From positions 248,001 to 312,000 of the forward strand of contig LATX02000207.1 of the NCBI GenBank assembly GCA_001466705.2: a DNA stretch of 64,000 bases, in the 5' to 3' direction. This document shows positions 11,085 to 22,599 of this stretch, piece after piece. Both the position numbers and the translations under genes were made by a program. The notes below the pieces were generated by a model. It ran no database searches. It had not been told where the DNA came from and worked only from the letters and a program-made list of their open reading frames with translations. Each line of letters opens with the position of its first letter. The stretch's first letter is position 1. The stretch is from Moniliophthora roreri (lineage: Eukaryota; Basidiomycota; Agaricomycetes; Agaricales; Marasmiaceae).

Positions 11085-11770
11085 AAGCCCATGAAGAGAT
11101 CGCTACCATCTCCCTGAATCAACAATGTATCGTCAGAAATTGAAATCGATACCAAAATCGCAGCCAAACTCACAATCATCGACGTCTGGAACCCGACCTC
11201 AAAACTCGACCTGACTCTCCAAAAACTTGATTTGTTCAGATGAAGGTGTAATATTCAACACTTCGAGGTTCTGCTACAGCTGTTCGACTTTCCGACCTCC
11301 GATGATAGGGAATACATCCGGTTTTTTTCCATGCGATGGCCACTAAACTGAAAACAATCAGACAACGAGACCAGACGCAGACTCGGAAAAAGACACTTAC
11401 CAGAAGTGATACTCTTTGTACCCACTTCAGCCGGAATCTTTTCAAGTGTCTTCCAAACCTCAACTTCCGCATCAATCCGCTGCCATCCTGGACTGAACCT
11501 TTTCCGGCCATGTTCGCCCCATTCAAGGCACTTTTTCCCTCAGCATCAATCCGAAGTCTTCCTCTTGGAGGTTGCGAGAACGCCCCAGAGAGCTAGTGCC
11601 ATACCTGAAAAGATAGAAGTCGCAGGAACGTTGAAGTCGGAAGCGGGGCAGAGTTGACCAAAATCCTTATCCATAGGTATGATGTTATCCGCTGCAGACA
11701 GAACGAACTCTCCCCCGGCCTTTCTTGTAAATCAGTGCTTCCGCAGTTTCATTTGAGATACTGCAGAATC
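11085..11770 (-). pseudogene. Aldo-keto reductase relic, copy B
   Basis: This is the copy-B equivalent of 3815-4506. The minus strand still reads IIPMDKDFG and, after a frame break, GMALALWGVLA. A broken counterpart of the GGRKVEQ cofactor region follows. It has more frameshifts than copy A and is not translatable as one product. It is tail to tail with the DUF6535 gene. Confidence 0.6.
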
Positions 11771-11789
11771 ATAGCATCTAGGAGGGGCA

Positions 11790-14270
11790 AGAGTCACTGA
11801 CGGACTAGCTTGCGCGCGAGTCTAACTATACCCTATCGCATCGGAGCTGTGTCCCCCGGCAAGTGAGTGGGCGAAAATGAGTGGAAGGTACCATTGGGAA
11901 ATTCTGATGTCCCCGTCCGAATGTTTGACCTACCCAGGACTCTTACAGCCAAGTTCCCATCTTTAGCATCTGACACAACCCAAACGACGAATGCGTCCGT
12001 TTGTCAGTGTTCGATGCTGAGTCCGGATACTTGGACCTGAGGTGAGAGGGAGTAGGTGGGTGCGGGTGAGGCAGCAAGGGACTTGGAAGGTATCGGCGCT
12101 GAGGACTCGATGACGATGGCGACGACAGCATCCGCTGACGTTGCCATTATCTTCCTCGACCCCAAAAACGAGTTCGGCGTTTCGCTGGGCCCTGAGGGTG
12201 CAGAAGAAATGGCAGGAAAGGGGGTGAAGTGGCAGTGGTGTACTGAAAAGAGCACAATCAAGGCGGAAACGACCTTCGTCGTTGTCACCATCGTATTAGC
12301 CAACCCCAAAAACGGGAATACAGCTTCTCGTTTGGGACGGGTGCCCAAGTTGAGAAGAAAGTAGTGGTTTGGTTGGAAGCATGTAAGGGCGCAGAAAAAA
12401 CGACCTTGCCGGATTACGGTGAGGTCAGAACCCAGATCAGGACGGACGCTGGAGGTTTGAGTTTGGGTTGCGGGGCGGCGACAGCGGAGTGGTGGTGGTG
12501 GAATGTTGTGGGAGGGCCCAAGTAAGTTGGAAAGAACAAATAATCAATGAAGGTTTTGAACCTAGAAAGACTTGAATTCGTGCCTGACTGCATCTTGAGT
12601 ACAGGCTTGAAATCCCAAGTCTAATGAAGTTCCATCAGAAGGTTGAAAAGCTTTGGTTAATTTCAATCCTTACTGGGGAATGAACAGACGCGTTTTTCTC
12701 CTTCCTTTCTTCTGTGAAACATTTTTTTTGGTTGAGAGCAGGTGTCAGGGTGAGATTAAAAAAATCGTAGGTGTGATGGTAATGGTCGATGACAAGGGTG
12801 ACGGCGTGACGGCAACTAGGTCGTCACCACTCCTTCATCCTTACCTCCACTGCATCCTAACCGTATGGCGACGTCTAGTTTCAATCCAATATTATTCGCA
12901 CGTCAAGGGATAAAAAAGACCATGGAATGCCCAGGGAACTTCGACAGGGGAATGTACGTTCGAATTCTGGCTTTGATAAGTTTCTCAAGTTGACTGAACT
13001 ATGAATTTTACCGTCGGCAGCCAGGCATTATGAACCCCGATAAAGCCAGAAGGAGCGAATGACAGCGAGCATGCTCTCACAGCTGGATCTGCTGATTTCG
13101 CTCGATATTCTTCACCTTTGGTCTTTGCAGCACTGAAGCGTACTTGCGAATCCTGCTATTCTTCTTTCAAGTTTGGAAGGGATCGATATACTAGGTGCGC
13201 ATCCAAGCTCTGCCCTAAAGGCTCAAAACTGACGGTACGAAAGGTTACAGGTCAGCCCATCGAAGATAATGCGGAACCGACACGGCGTAGCGTCGATTTG
13301 GCACTATGCGGGCTTGATAGTGAGGATCATCGCTCTCGAAGAACCTTGCTTGGGCGTTGGTTGGGCGCGCCGGTTTTGCTATGCATTAGGCGAAGGAGTA
13401 TCTAATGGTAAGCGTGCGGTTAAACTGAATTATTGACTGTACTGAATGTTTTGCTACCGGTCTTTGCAGACCCCCGCGGTGCCTCCGTCCTTGCACAGAT
13501 TCTGACATTGCTATCAATGATACCAGTAGTAGTATCAAGGCACTGCCTGCTACACAAGCTCGCTGCATCTGGCTTGTACCCGTGACCTTCATAGGACATC
13601 TTTACGCCGCAGTGAACCTATGTTTTCTGACCACACATTTGTAGTTGGCAGCTTCCATCCCAAACCTCCGCCACTCAGAGCCCTTCTGTGTCATACCCTT
13701 ACCGTCTGTGTAACCATCTCCCTGCCCCGCACGTCATGGAAAAAGTCCGTTGCCTTGTCTCGGTGCCTTCATATGTATATTTTTTTACAATTCACGCTGC
13801 CAACACGCCGCAACGTTCTCTATGGAAGCTGCTGGGTCGAGGGTTTGACATTGTCGCCTTATGATTCGTCTATTCATGGTCACATTAGATGCTTCGGAGT
13901 GGAGTTCCCAACTCACCTTGGACTGTCCATGTAATTTCTTTAGATAATGATCAGCTCATTGTACCGAACCTGGACCTTTCTCGACTTGTAAGGAGATAAT
14001 CAATGCCGGTATAATGAATTCCGCGTTGGGCGCGAAGCGGAAGGACTTTGTCCGGTGACGCTCAGGCCTGATACCATTCAAGTCCATACCTTCCTTTTTG
14101 GGAACAACAGTTTCCATCTTGAATTTCTCCCATTCGTACCGAGTGCCAACATGTTAGCCGAGTACAATGGAACCTGTCCCAATTCGTCAAGTCGATAGTG
14201 ATTTCCTTTTACTGGATTATCTCACGGGAAATCAAGGTTTTTGCGCACAGGACGGAAATCGTTGTCTTTT
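11790..14270. other. 2.5 kb with no recognised gene
   Basis: CG content here is normal, unlike the decayed zone further right, and several short frames exist on both strands. One (13118-13405, plus) contains CESC and later C-x5-C spacing after an acceptor-like cag. A donor/acceptor pair lies at 13411-13470. I recognise no protein family and no repeat, so I do not call a gene. Confidence 0.5.
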
Positions 14271-14275
14271 CAATG

Positions 14276-14284
14276 GTATATATC
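14276..14284 (+). promoter_or_regulatory. TATA box of the 14357 gene
   Basis: The word ggtatatatcc lies about 75 bp upstream of the proposed ATG at 14357. This spacing suits a fungal core promoter and supports the start chosen. Confidence 0.5.
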
Positions 14285-14356
14285 CCGGCTGTCATTGCCA
14301 GATGATACCTTGATTTATCCCCCCCGATTTGCCCCCCTGCGAAGAAAATTTTCAAC

Positions 14357-15822
14357 ATGACTGGCTCAAAATCTTGTGGGTCTCTAACGATCTCCTTCTA
14401 CAGATGCTCCTATGCTGACGTCGTCACATCTTAGTTTTCTCAACCAACCTGAAGCGAAAGCGTTTAGCAGATTTCTGCCACCTTTTGGGATCGTCATCAT
14501 CAAGGTCGGGGCGGGAAGAGCTGAAAATGATTGTAGAAGATGCTACGGAAGACTCGAATGAATCGAGGACGTCTTGCTCGTCGTTAGCATTGACGAACGA
14601 ATCGAATGGCAGTGGCAGGATGACACCAAGACTGTACGTTTTTCTTCCATGACCTTTGTGGAAGAAATTGGCTAAACGTCCGTGCAGGGTTGACACTTGG
14701 GTCTCGAAAGAAGATGAAGACATCCTAGAGCCAAATAGCTCACTGTTGTGTGCACCGCGCCCTGCACCTAGGCCACCCACCCCATCTCATTCCCTTGCTT
14801 CATCACCATCGCCATCACGATCACCGTCACCCTCTCTATACGCTTCGCCGTATTCCACCCCATCCTCGTCATCGACTGGTCTACCTCTTACACCAAACTC
14901 TGAGGACGAATTCCCGGTGCAGTCGAGAAGAGTTAGATCAATAAAGCCATTGACTATCGTCAAGCGTGGTCCCTCCCCCAACATTTTCCTCGATACCGAT
15001 GACGTGGATGCGAAAGACTCGGCATCCTTCGAGTCGCCATGCTCCAAATTGGCTGGCGCTGTCCTTTCACCTTCATACCTGTCCTTCTCAGACGACGAGG
15101 ACGATGATGACGAGGAGGAGGATGCATCCGATTTTGAGTGGTACTTCAACGAGCTCTCCACTCTTCTTACACTGCGTAGCGCCATGCCGCAACATGCTTC
15201 CATTGTCGGCCGCACTTCCAAACACTCTTCGCGGCCAGAGTCGATATATATTCCTCCTTCGAGTTTCAGGACCTCGAAACCACTACCCAAACTTCCTTCT
15301 AATCAGTTGGATCCTTCTTATCCGAGGGAGAGCATCCAGACTGTGCATACTCTAGTTAAACCTCCGACACCACCACCGAAGGAGAAGGCCACAAAGCGTC
15401 CTGTGGCCTTACCACTAAGGCGACCTCCACCCCGAATCAGCGTTCCGACACCTGTCGGAGACGAATCAGACTCGTTCATGGACATGTTCAGTCCTATATC
15501 CGAGCGAGTTGCCGAGGCCCAATCTGCTCGCGAACGTTCACTATCCTCGGAAGGAACTGCATTACTCCGTGAACTCCAGTTTGAGGTCGGTATTGGCGAG
15601 CAGACAAAACTCCCGGCTTCGTTACCGACTTCGCCCAGTGCGGAGGCGCATGCTTTTGAAGAGGAGGAAATGGAGTGGAATGTTCCACGGGCTGCTCAGT
15701 TGCGTTCACGCTGGTCGTCTTCCACGATTGGAACTCTTTATAACGAGGCCCAGCGCTCTCGTTCACCGATACCAACTACTATTACTCGGTTTTTCGGTTC
15801 ACCGCAGAAGACTCGACCATGA
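14357..15822 (+). CDS. Ser/Pro-rich protein of unknown function
   Basis: I read three exons: 14357-14375, 14435-14633 and 14688-15822, giving 450 residues. The introns are 59 and 54 bp (gtgggt...cttag and gtacgt...tgcag), and both joins keep the frame. I recognise no domain. The N-terminus has a basic patch KRKRLADF. Then come a Ser/Pro-rich stretch (PSPSRSPSPS), an acidic run of Asp/Glu (about residues 225-240) followed by EWYFNELSTLLTLR, and a Pro-rich segment (KPPTPPPKEK). The C-terminus ends near RFFGSPQKTRP. It looks largely disordered and could be nuclear or signalling-related. It converges with the F-box gene at 16047, 224 bp away. Confidence 0.7.
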
Positions 15823-16046
15823 TCGGGGCCTTCTATTGAGACATCCCTTTAATTATTATTGTCGCTTATTTATTCACCTTGTACGCTCATTCTTTTTCGC
15901 TTTCTGTAATCAACCCTATTGTATCACTAGTTGTCAACACTCTTTTTAGTCCCATTCTACTGTGTGGTATACAATACAAATGACAAATAGTCCCGTGTAG
16001 CATAGCATAACCTAGCTGTAGCAAAGCAATTTCGAATATTGTCCTC

Positions 16047-17816
16047 TCAATATATAACCTCCAATAAACTCCCCGTATTAGGATCGCCACTAATATCATG
16101 AAATGGAAAAGAGTTCGTTACAAAACCTTCATTCGCCTCCCCCTTGAGCCTTTTAAGTTGTGATCCCGGTGACCGCCAACGAACCTTGATCCCTCTCTTC
16201 TTCAACTCGTTCACCCATAAAGCTGCTTCGTCGCCCTCGACGAAATGACAGAAATCTACTTTGAACACTCGCAAAGCCCATTGTCTATCTCTGGCAAACT
16301 GGAAGAGCAGTTCCGCTATGCTTGGATTGACCGAGATGAAATGAACCTCTTCGAGCTCCTGACAAGGCTGCGTCGCCAGTCCCTGAAGCAGACGCTCTGT
16401 GATGGTGTGACTGCTAGTACACCTCGGATCGAGATACCCATCCAACTCTTCGATTTCTTCATATCTCCAATCCGTCACCTTGAGAACAGTCAAAGAAGGC
16501 ACAAGGGGTAGTAAATGCTCCAGAAAGACCTGATCTGGCAACGGCATGAATAACGACAAGTATAACAAGTCACATTTGCATCGTTCTATGAGGGAAACGA
16601 ACGGCGGTGGTTCCCGTATAGCCGCAGAAGGAAGCTTCAACCCGTCTATTTTGACACCGAGGCTTGTCAGCGCGGGTACATTGATAGCGTCAAAGACAGT
16701 TTCCATTGCTTCGATCACAACTTGAGGATCTGGAGCATCGCCGACAAATGTCCACGCCAAGGTGTATTGGTAAAACTCAAGATCGAGTTCTCGGAGATGC
16801 GGCAAGTCTATCATGGGAATGTGTGAGTGCGGGTGTTCGTGGGTGGGACGTATGTCCAGGACGATGGATTCCAAACGCTGAGAGCATCTCGCGAGGATCT
16901 CTAACGCGACATGTTGGGTTATGATTCCGTCCCGAGAGTCTACTGGCCTCGTAATCTCGAGTTCGGTGAGGTTCTTCCATGGAGCCGGATAGTGCAGTGG
17001 ATTCTTTACGTATCCGCAAAGGTAGAGAGATTGAATTTTCGGCGCCATCATGAGGTTGGAGACAACCGCAATCGAATCTGAGGGATCGGTACAGTTCACG
17101 AGCCGAAGGAACTTGAGCTGGGATACTGCGTTTTCTTCCAGCGTTCCTATGATCTCCATGACTGACGGAGGAACCTGTGAGAAGACGGCGTGCTCCCAAC
17201 GAGAAGAGAATGCCATCAGCATCTCGACAAAGGGACGGTACATCCCTAGCACTGTGTTCCCGAACTGAGGTGACTCCATCAGCACCTCGTTTCCACGACC
17301 TATGTGCCACATTCCATTGGTATGAAGGGAGAATGTGAGAGGGAGAGACCCGGAGCTGTTTAGCCATCTTTGGACTCCCTGGCTTCGTTCTTTGATGACA
17401 GAGGCCAAGGTGTCGTTAAGCTCTGGTCGTAATGCAGGTGGAAGGTTGATATGGATTGTATTCCAGAGATGGGGCGTGCTGAGAGCGATTTCGCGCCATG
17501 AGCGGCATATAGCGGTGAGTAGTAGTGGAGGCTCGGCTGAGCTGCATATGGGGAAGCGGTTGATTGGGAGACAATGGATCATGATTTCTTCTAAGACGTC
17601 CCTAGGGATTTGCCGGATAGGAGATAGTAGAGCACGATGTCGATTGACAAAACTCTTCAGCTCATCGCGACGAGCCCGTAAACGCGAGATTTGTTCTTCC
17701 AATACGTGTAGCTCCTTCTCTGGTTCGTGCAAAAGATCTCGGATTTCATTGACTTCTTCAGGATTTGGTGCAAAGTTGGTGTCGAGAAGGGATGTAAATC
17801 GCGAAGTCGGAACCAT
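16047..17816 (-). CDS. F-box protein with N-terminal coiled coil
   Basis: This is a single coding exon of 589 residues. Residues 1-15 (MVPTSRFTSLLDTNF) are shared with the neighbour paralogue. Residues about 30-62 form a heptad-like coiled coil (LHVLEEQISRLRARRDELKSF). An F-box-like region follows at about 66-120 (IPRDVLEEIMIHCLP, then SWREIALSTPHLWNTI). The rest is leucine-rich-repeat-like. The domain order is that of the basidiomycete F-box family thought to bind SKP1 and present substrates for ubiquitination; the substrate is unknown. A 5'-UTR intron is likely: on the minus strand gtgagt (about 17882) to ttag ends two bases before the ATG, and the paralogue has the same arrangement. Confidence 0.85.
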   Translation of the reverse strand: MVPTSRFTSLLDTNFAPNPEEVNEIRDLLHEPEKELHVLEEQISRLRARRDELKSFVNRHRALLSPIRQIPRDVLEEIMIHCLPINRFPICSSAEPPLLLTAICRSWREIALSTPHLWNTIHINLPPALRPELNDTLASVIKERSQGVQRWLNSSGSLPLTFSLHTNGMWHIGRGNEVLMESPQFGNTVLGMYRPFVEMLMAFSSRWEHAVFSQVPPSVMEIIGTLEENAVSQLKFLRLVNCTDPSDSIAVVSNLMMAPKIQSLYLCGYVKNPLHYPAPWKNLTELEITRPVDSRDGIITQHVALEILARCSQRLESIVLDIRPTHEHPHSHIPMIDLPHLRELDLEFYQYTLAWTFVGDAPDPQVVIEAMETVFDAINVPALTSLGVKIDGLKLPSAAIREPPPFVSLIERCKCDLLYLSLFMPLPDQVFLEHLLPLVPSLTVLKVTDWRYEEIEELDGYLDPRCTSSHTITERLLQGLATQPCQELEEVHFISVNPSIAELLFQFARDRQWALRVFKVDFCHFVEGDEAALWVNELKKRGIKVRWRSPGSQLKRLKGEANEGFVTNSFPFHDISGDPNTGSLLEVIY

Positions 17817-17884
17817 AGCTAAGAAAGACAGACATGGGCAATTTGTTATCTTTAGGTTGGTAGATAATTAAATTAATACTCACT

Positions 17885-19190
17885 TCTCGTAACCGTGTAT
17901 AGTCCCAGTAATTCCAAGGTGCTCCTTTAACAAAGGATCCAAGATTCTCAAAACGAATTCTCGGCTGGATTCTTGGCCTAATATGAAGAATTTGATCAGC
18001 AGTTTCATCTATAGTCGAATCTTGATGCTCACTAGAAAGTATCGGGAACGGCTGGAAGACACGAGTGGTGGGGGTTGTTGCGGTTGCGGGGAAAGATGTG
18101 AACCAGTGACACGGGCCGCTCCAAAGCGGTTCGGGCGCTTACAATTGTTTCTCAAGCAACTCATGATCGAGATCACCGAAGAGTTCCCAGCAGTCCCTAG
18201 TACCTGGTTTCCGTACGTGCTCCGAGTCAGGATCCATGAGACCGATTCTCACAAAGTTGACGAGTATCTTGAACAGCGCGTGATACCTCTATTCATCCTA
18301 TTCTCGGTGCCAAGTCGATGAACCTGGCTCGGCGAATTGGAAAGCCTCTCACACTGGCAAGGGCGCAAAGATGGCAAAGAGGGCAGCGAAGAGCACGGTA
18401 TGAGAAAACTTTACGACGATGGACGGGGAATTAACTTTGACCCTTCGGTTCTTCAGAGGCGAGTCTCTACAGCCTGAAAAAGGCGTGCAGATCCAACTCT
18501 TTTCATTCTAGCCTGCGGATTCAGACATGCGAGTTGAACTATGCTATGATACCCATCTACCATTGTCTGTTCTATTTTAAGACTCCATGTCGAGGGTAAC
18601 AGGTTTCTTGCGCACTATAGCCTTACATTCACGCGGATTCTCAGATTGCGATGCCCCTTGCTTTGCTTCACAAGAAAACCAGAAGTCTGTGTCGAAGCGC
18701 ATCTCTGAAAGCCCGTCCTTTTTGCTGATATCTCTGGAAGCTCCGAAGTGGTACTGCCAATGCAACCTCATGATCCGGAGAAAGAGAAGTCAACACAGGT
18801 AGAGATTCAAAGCAATACTTACTACAAAGCTTCTTGTTGCTGTACCTCAAGATCCCCCAACAAATTACAACCTCGCAACGTCAGCTTTAGCGGGCTGCAG
18901 TCTACACACTTGGCCTACGAGAAGGATTTGCTGAGAAAGCTACCAATTAAGCGTTAACGGACAAGATTTGGTTCTCACTGGATAATTCTGTTGAAAATCT
19001 GAAGAGATGAAGGACTTCGTCCGGTGTGGTTGATGTGGTAGCGGGGAAAGGTGCAGAAGGCCGCTCCGATTCCTAAATCGGCGATGAGCTTTGGCGTTTG
19101 ATAGGCGCTTCCCGAAAAACCCTTTGGGCCGTCAGCGGGAAGCGAGGATATAGATTGCTGTATTATAGCACAGAGCAAATTAATTAAGAC
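17885..19190. other. Region between F-box copies; secreted-peptide relic
   Basis: The part at 17885-18170 resembles 22120-22260, upstream of the second F-box copy, so the duplicated unit includes upstream sequence. A signal-peptide-like relic lies at 18350-18425. The part at 18360-18790 is alignable with 37200-37620 (shared words include aagactcca and ggtaacaggt). I see no intact gene. Confidence 0.6.
18350..18425 (-). pseudogene. Small secreted-peptide exon relic 1
   Basis: The minus strand reads VLFAALFAIFAPLPV followed by gtgag, matching the hydrophobic signal-peptide exon and donor site of the copies at 22490, 37190 and 38275. The start codon region is unrecognisable. Confidence 0.5.
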
Positions 19191-19196
19191 AACCTT

Positions 19197-21011
19197 TCAG
19201 TATGTAACCTTCAATTCCGCTTTCGTATTCGGATCAGCCTCCATGTCGCCAAAAGGGAAAGAGTAATCCATCCATCCCTCGTTTGGATCACCTTTAAGTC
19301 TTTTGCGTTGCGATATAGGTGAACGCCATCTAACATCCCAACCGTCGTTCCTTAGCTCCTTCAACCAGGAAGAGACTTGAGTACCCTCTAACTCTTGAAG
19401 AAAGTCACAAAAATCAACTCTGAACGTTCTGAAAGGGAGCTGTCGGGCTTTGGAGAATCGGAAAAGCGCTGGCGCCATAGAAGGACTGACTGAGATGAAG
19501 TGAACCGTTTCGAGCTTTTGATATCCCTCCGTTGGGACCAACGCCTGGAGCAACGGCTCTGTGATGGTATTGCAACTGATACGTTGCGGATCTAAATAAC
19601 CGGGTGTTGACTCGGTAGGCCATTTGTTAAGATCATCGATTCTGTATTCTGCCAACTTTAAAACAGTCAGCGAAGGGAGCAAGGGAAGACAGTCGATAAA
19701 AGCTGTATCCTGCAATGGTATCCGTAATGATAGATACAGCAAGTCGCATTTGCAACGTTGGATGAAAGGAATGAATGGTGGTGGGGCATCTGTTGAAGGT
19801 AGATTCAAGCCTTCTAGTCTGAAAGAGAGGCTGACGAGTGAAGGTGTGTGAATAGCATTGAAAAAGGTCGTTATTTCATCGAGCACGATTTCGGCCTCTG
19901 GAGCTTCAGCAGCGTTCTGCGACATGTCTTTGTAGAATTCCACACTGAGCTCCCGGAGATTTGGGAACATCAGCATGGGGGACGAGTGCTGCTGCATCAT
20001 CCAGTCTGCACCGGGGCATATATCCAACAGCAGCGACCGCAATGCCGGGGAGCATCTCGCAACGACCTCTAATGCAAGGCGTGCAGAAAGAATACCGTCT
20101 TGAGATCCCCATGATTTTCCAATGTCCAACTTGGAAAGGAGGTCACAACGCACGGGATAGTTTAGCGGAGAAACATGACCCCCATAGAGGGAGATGCTCC
20201 GAAGGTTCGGTGCCTGAAGTAATGCGCTGACCGGCGAAATGACGTCTACGATCTGGAAGTCTGGTGGCTCCAACCCGTTATCCCAACCGTGAAGTAAGAG
20301 TTGAAATCTTTCTAGAAGGGGCATGGCGCTCACGTCTAATTTGCCCGCAATGGACAAGGTCGCTGTGGGGACCTCCGCAAAGCAGACATGCTTCCAGCGA
20401 GAGCAATAGCTCATCAGCATCTCAATGAAGGTCTGGTAAAGCTTCAACACTGGCTCAACAAATTCGGATTGATTCATGAACTCTTCATCACCGTGGCCCG
20501 CGAACCATAGACCCGAGTGAAGAGCAAATGAAATCGGTAGGGATCCAGATCTGTCTAGCCATCGTTTGACTCCCTCTGTCCGTGTTTCTACAATTGATGA
20601 CAGGGTAGTGTTCAATTGCGGATGCAGTGAAGTTGGAAGGGTAATGTGAACGGCGTTCCAGAGACGGGGTGAGCCGATAGCGACTTCACGCCATGTACGG
20701 CAGATGATAGTGAACACAAGAGGAGGCTCGGTCACACTGCATGTGGGAATGCGGTCGTCGGGAAGACAGCGAATAAAAATTTCCTCTAAAACATCCCTAG
20801 AGATCCTTCAGATTGGAGATAATAGGGCACGATGCTGATCAATGAAGCTCTTCAATTCATTGCGACGTTCCTGCAAATGCAAGATTTCCTCTTCCAACAG
20901 ATGCAGATCCTTTTGCGGATCTCGCACGATGTTTTGTATTTCTTCAATCTCCTCTGGATTCGGAGCGAAGTTGGTGTCAAGAAAGGATGTAAATCGTGAA
21001 GTCAGAACCAT
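19197..21011 (-). pseudogene. F-box paralogue with in-frame stop
   Basis: This paralogue of the 16047 gene is open over its whole length (604 codons) except for one TGA at 20808-20810. The stop replaces Arg68 of the intact copy, exactly at the junction of coiled coil and F-box (ALLSPI-stop-RISRDVLEEI). CGA to TGA would be a single CpG transition. The remaining frame is intact, so the loss looks recent; readthrough or a sequencing error are alternatives. The conserved 5'-UTR intron (gtgagt near 21065 to ttcag before ctATG) is still present. A 1-kb transposon lies immediately upstream. Confidence 0.8.
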
Positions 21012-21084
21012 AGCTGAAAAACATTTGGTATCTTTAGGTTGGCAGAGAATCAAATTATGTATACTCACTGAAACCACCTCTCAC

Positions 21085-22117
21085 ACCCAACGAGATGTTA
21101 CCGGACGCTATCCGACGCTATCAGACATTATTCGACAAATTCACGAAAATCTGACACGCACCTGACGTTTTCTGACGTCCATCCGATCAATCGTGCCTGA
21201 CGACTTCTTCCCGGGCCTCCAACTTGAAGCGTAACCAAACGAGATTCTAGAAAAGAATACGAACTTAGGAGAAAAAAACCTGTGCTTTGCGGTCCGTGCA
21301 CAACTCACCTCAAATTCCCCCGTGCCCTGAATTTCCCCACGCTCGCTTCTTTCTTTCTAACCACCACCATCTCTGCAGCTCCCTCCCACTAGCGCACCCT
21401 TTCCCTCTGTCTTATTGTCGTCGTCTTTTGTGCCTCCCGCTCTTTTGCTATATCAAGATGGAACCTGATACGACGCGCTGAGTCCTGGACATAGATCAGA
21501 GGTGGAATGTGGTGCAGGTGAGGTACGTATACTGGTTACTTACCGTGTCTGCAAACTAAAGATATTTCAACACGCCAGGCACCTCGGAGAAGAACTAGAC
21601 GATAGCACCAAAACATTTTCAACATAAAGCTATATGTCGTGAGTCGATCATAGAACATCACTATCCTTTTCCTAATCTATGCACTATAGGTAGCGGTCAA
21701 TGTTGCGTCTCCTGGAGCTGGGCAGAGGGTCTGGAGTGGGGCAGAGGGTTGGGGCAGAGGGTTTTACTCACTCTTGCAGTACAGTGGGAGTCTGGGTGGT
21801 TTGGGTAGATCAGAGAGCTCACGCGCTCACACGCTCACGTTGCTATGTATGTTGTACTCGGTAGCACCTCCAGTGTATTTTAGTACTTTGACAATATAGT
21901 TCATTACTAGACACTATCAGACACGATCAGACGGAATCCGATGCCTAATAGAGCCTGTTAGAAGCTACCTATGAAACGTCGAATAATGTCAGATAACGTC
22001 TGATAATGTCTGAATTATTCCGGGTTAAGGACACTATCAGACGTTATCAGACGTTATCAGACGAAGCCGGGTGTTGTCAGATAATGCCGAATAACGTCTG
22101 ATAAAACCTCACTGGGT
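21085..22117. mobile_element. TIR element with TCAGACG subterminal repeats, upstream of F-box copy 2
   Basis: The left end begins ACCCAACGAGATGTTACCGG. The right end, reverse-complemented, begins ACCCAGTGAGGTTTTATCAG. The flanking duplication is CTCAC (21080-21084 and 22118-22122). Both ends are packed with short words of the type TCAGACGTTATC in both orientations. The corresponding upstream region of the intact F-box gene (17880-17910) lacks the insertion, giving an empty-site comparison. The interior has no transposase and contains G-rich gggcagagggtt words. The superfamily is not certain. Confidence 0.7.
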
Positions 22118-22129
22118 CTCACAGCCGTG

Positions 22130-22410
22130 TATGGTCTACAGTCAAGTTTCAATGCTCACTGGAAAGCTTCGAGGACGGCAGGACGACACGAGTGATGGGA
22201 TTGTGGTGACAAATGCAGACCGTGCGTGACGTGGCGAGGCCGCTTGAGTGCTTTATCCGCTTTTTCTCAGGACTCTCGAGGGATCCCCCTAGTCTCTGTA
22301 CGTGCACGAAATCCATGAAACCCATCCTACAACATTAATGAGTCTCTTTAATATATTACATAGGCTCAATCGATGCGCTCTATTCACATCGCTCGACGTA
22401 CATCCTTCCA
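22130..22410. other. Duplicated upstream region of F-box copy 2
   Basis: This aligns loosely with 17900-18170 (shared words include aatgctcact and gacacgagtg). It marks the continuation of the F-box duplication beyond the inserted element. No gene is seen. Confidence 0.5.
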
Positions 22411-22479
22411 AATATTGCTACCCTTCTAAACGATGAGCACCTAGAGGAAAAGCAGGTTCGGTCATCTTTGAAGTCCACG

Positions 22480-22565
22480 TGGGGCTCACCTCTGGGACGG
22501 GTTTAGTGACAGCGAGGGCAAAGAGAGCATTGAAGAGGACGACAAAGGAGGCTCTTATGGTTGAA
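22480..22565 (-). pseudogene. Small secreted-peptide exon relic 2
   Basis: The minus strand reads RASFVVLFNALFALAV, then TKPVPE, then the donor gtgagc. The expected ATG is ATA here, a G-to-A change. It has the same position and orientation relative to the F-box gene as relic 1, so the two genes duplicated together. The hydrophobic core and Pro-Val-Pro after the probable cleavage site suggest a small secreted protein. Downstream exons were not identified. Confidence 0.55.
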
Positions 22566-22599
22566 TTGTGGTTGAGGATAAGACTCGGTGGCCCTTCCA

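Larger units (their letters stand above)
7182..11777. repeat. Duplicated block, copy B (DUF6535 + AKR relic)
   Basis: This is the partner of 353-4511 in direct orientation. It keeps the longer upstream sequence and the original DUF6535 start codon. The part at about 7420-7740 has no counterpart in copy A. Confidence 0.85.

Noticed and set aside
12004..12364. Overlapping frames on both strands of about 100 codons
   Set aside because: No motif, no splice or promoter support, and no homologue recognised.
14787..15290. Acidic minus-strand frame with a long serine run
   Set aside because: Antisense of the acidic and Ser/Pro-rich stretch in the spliced plus-strand gene.
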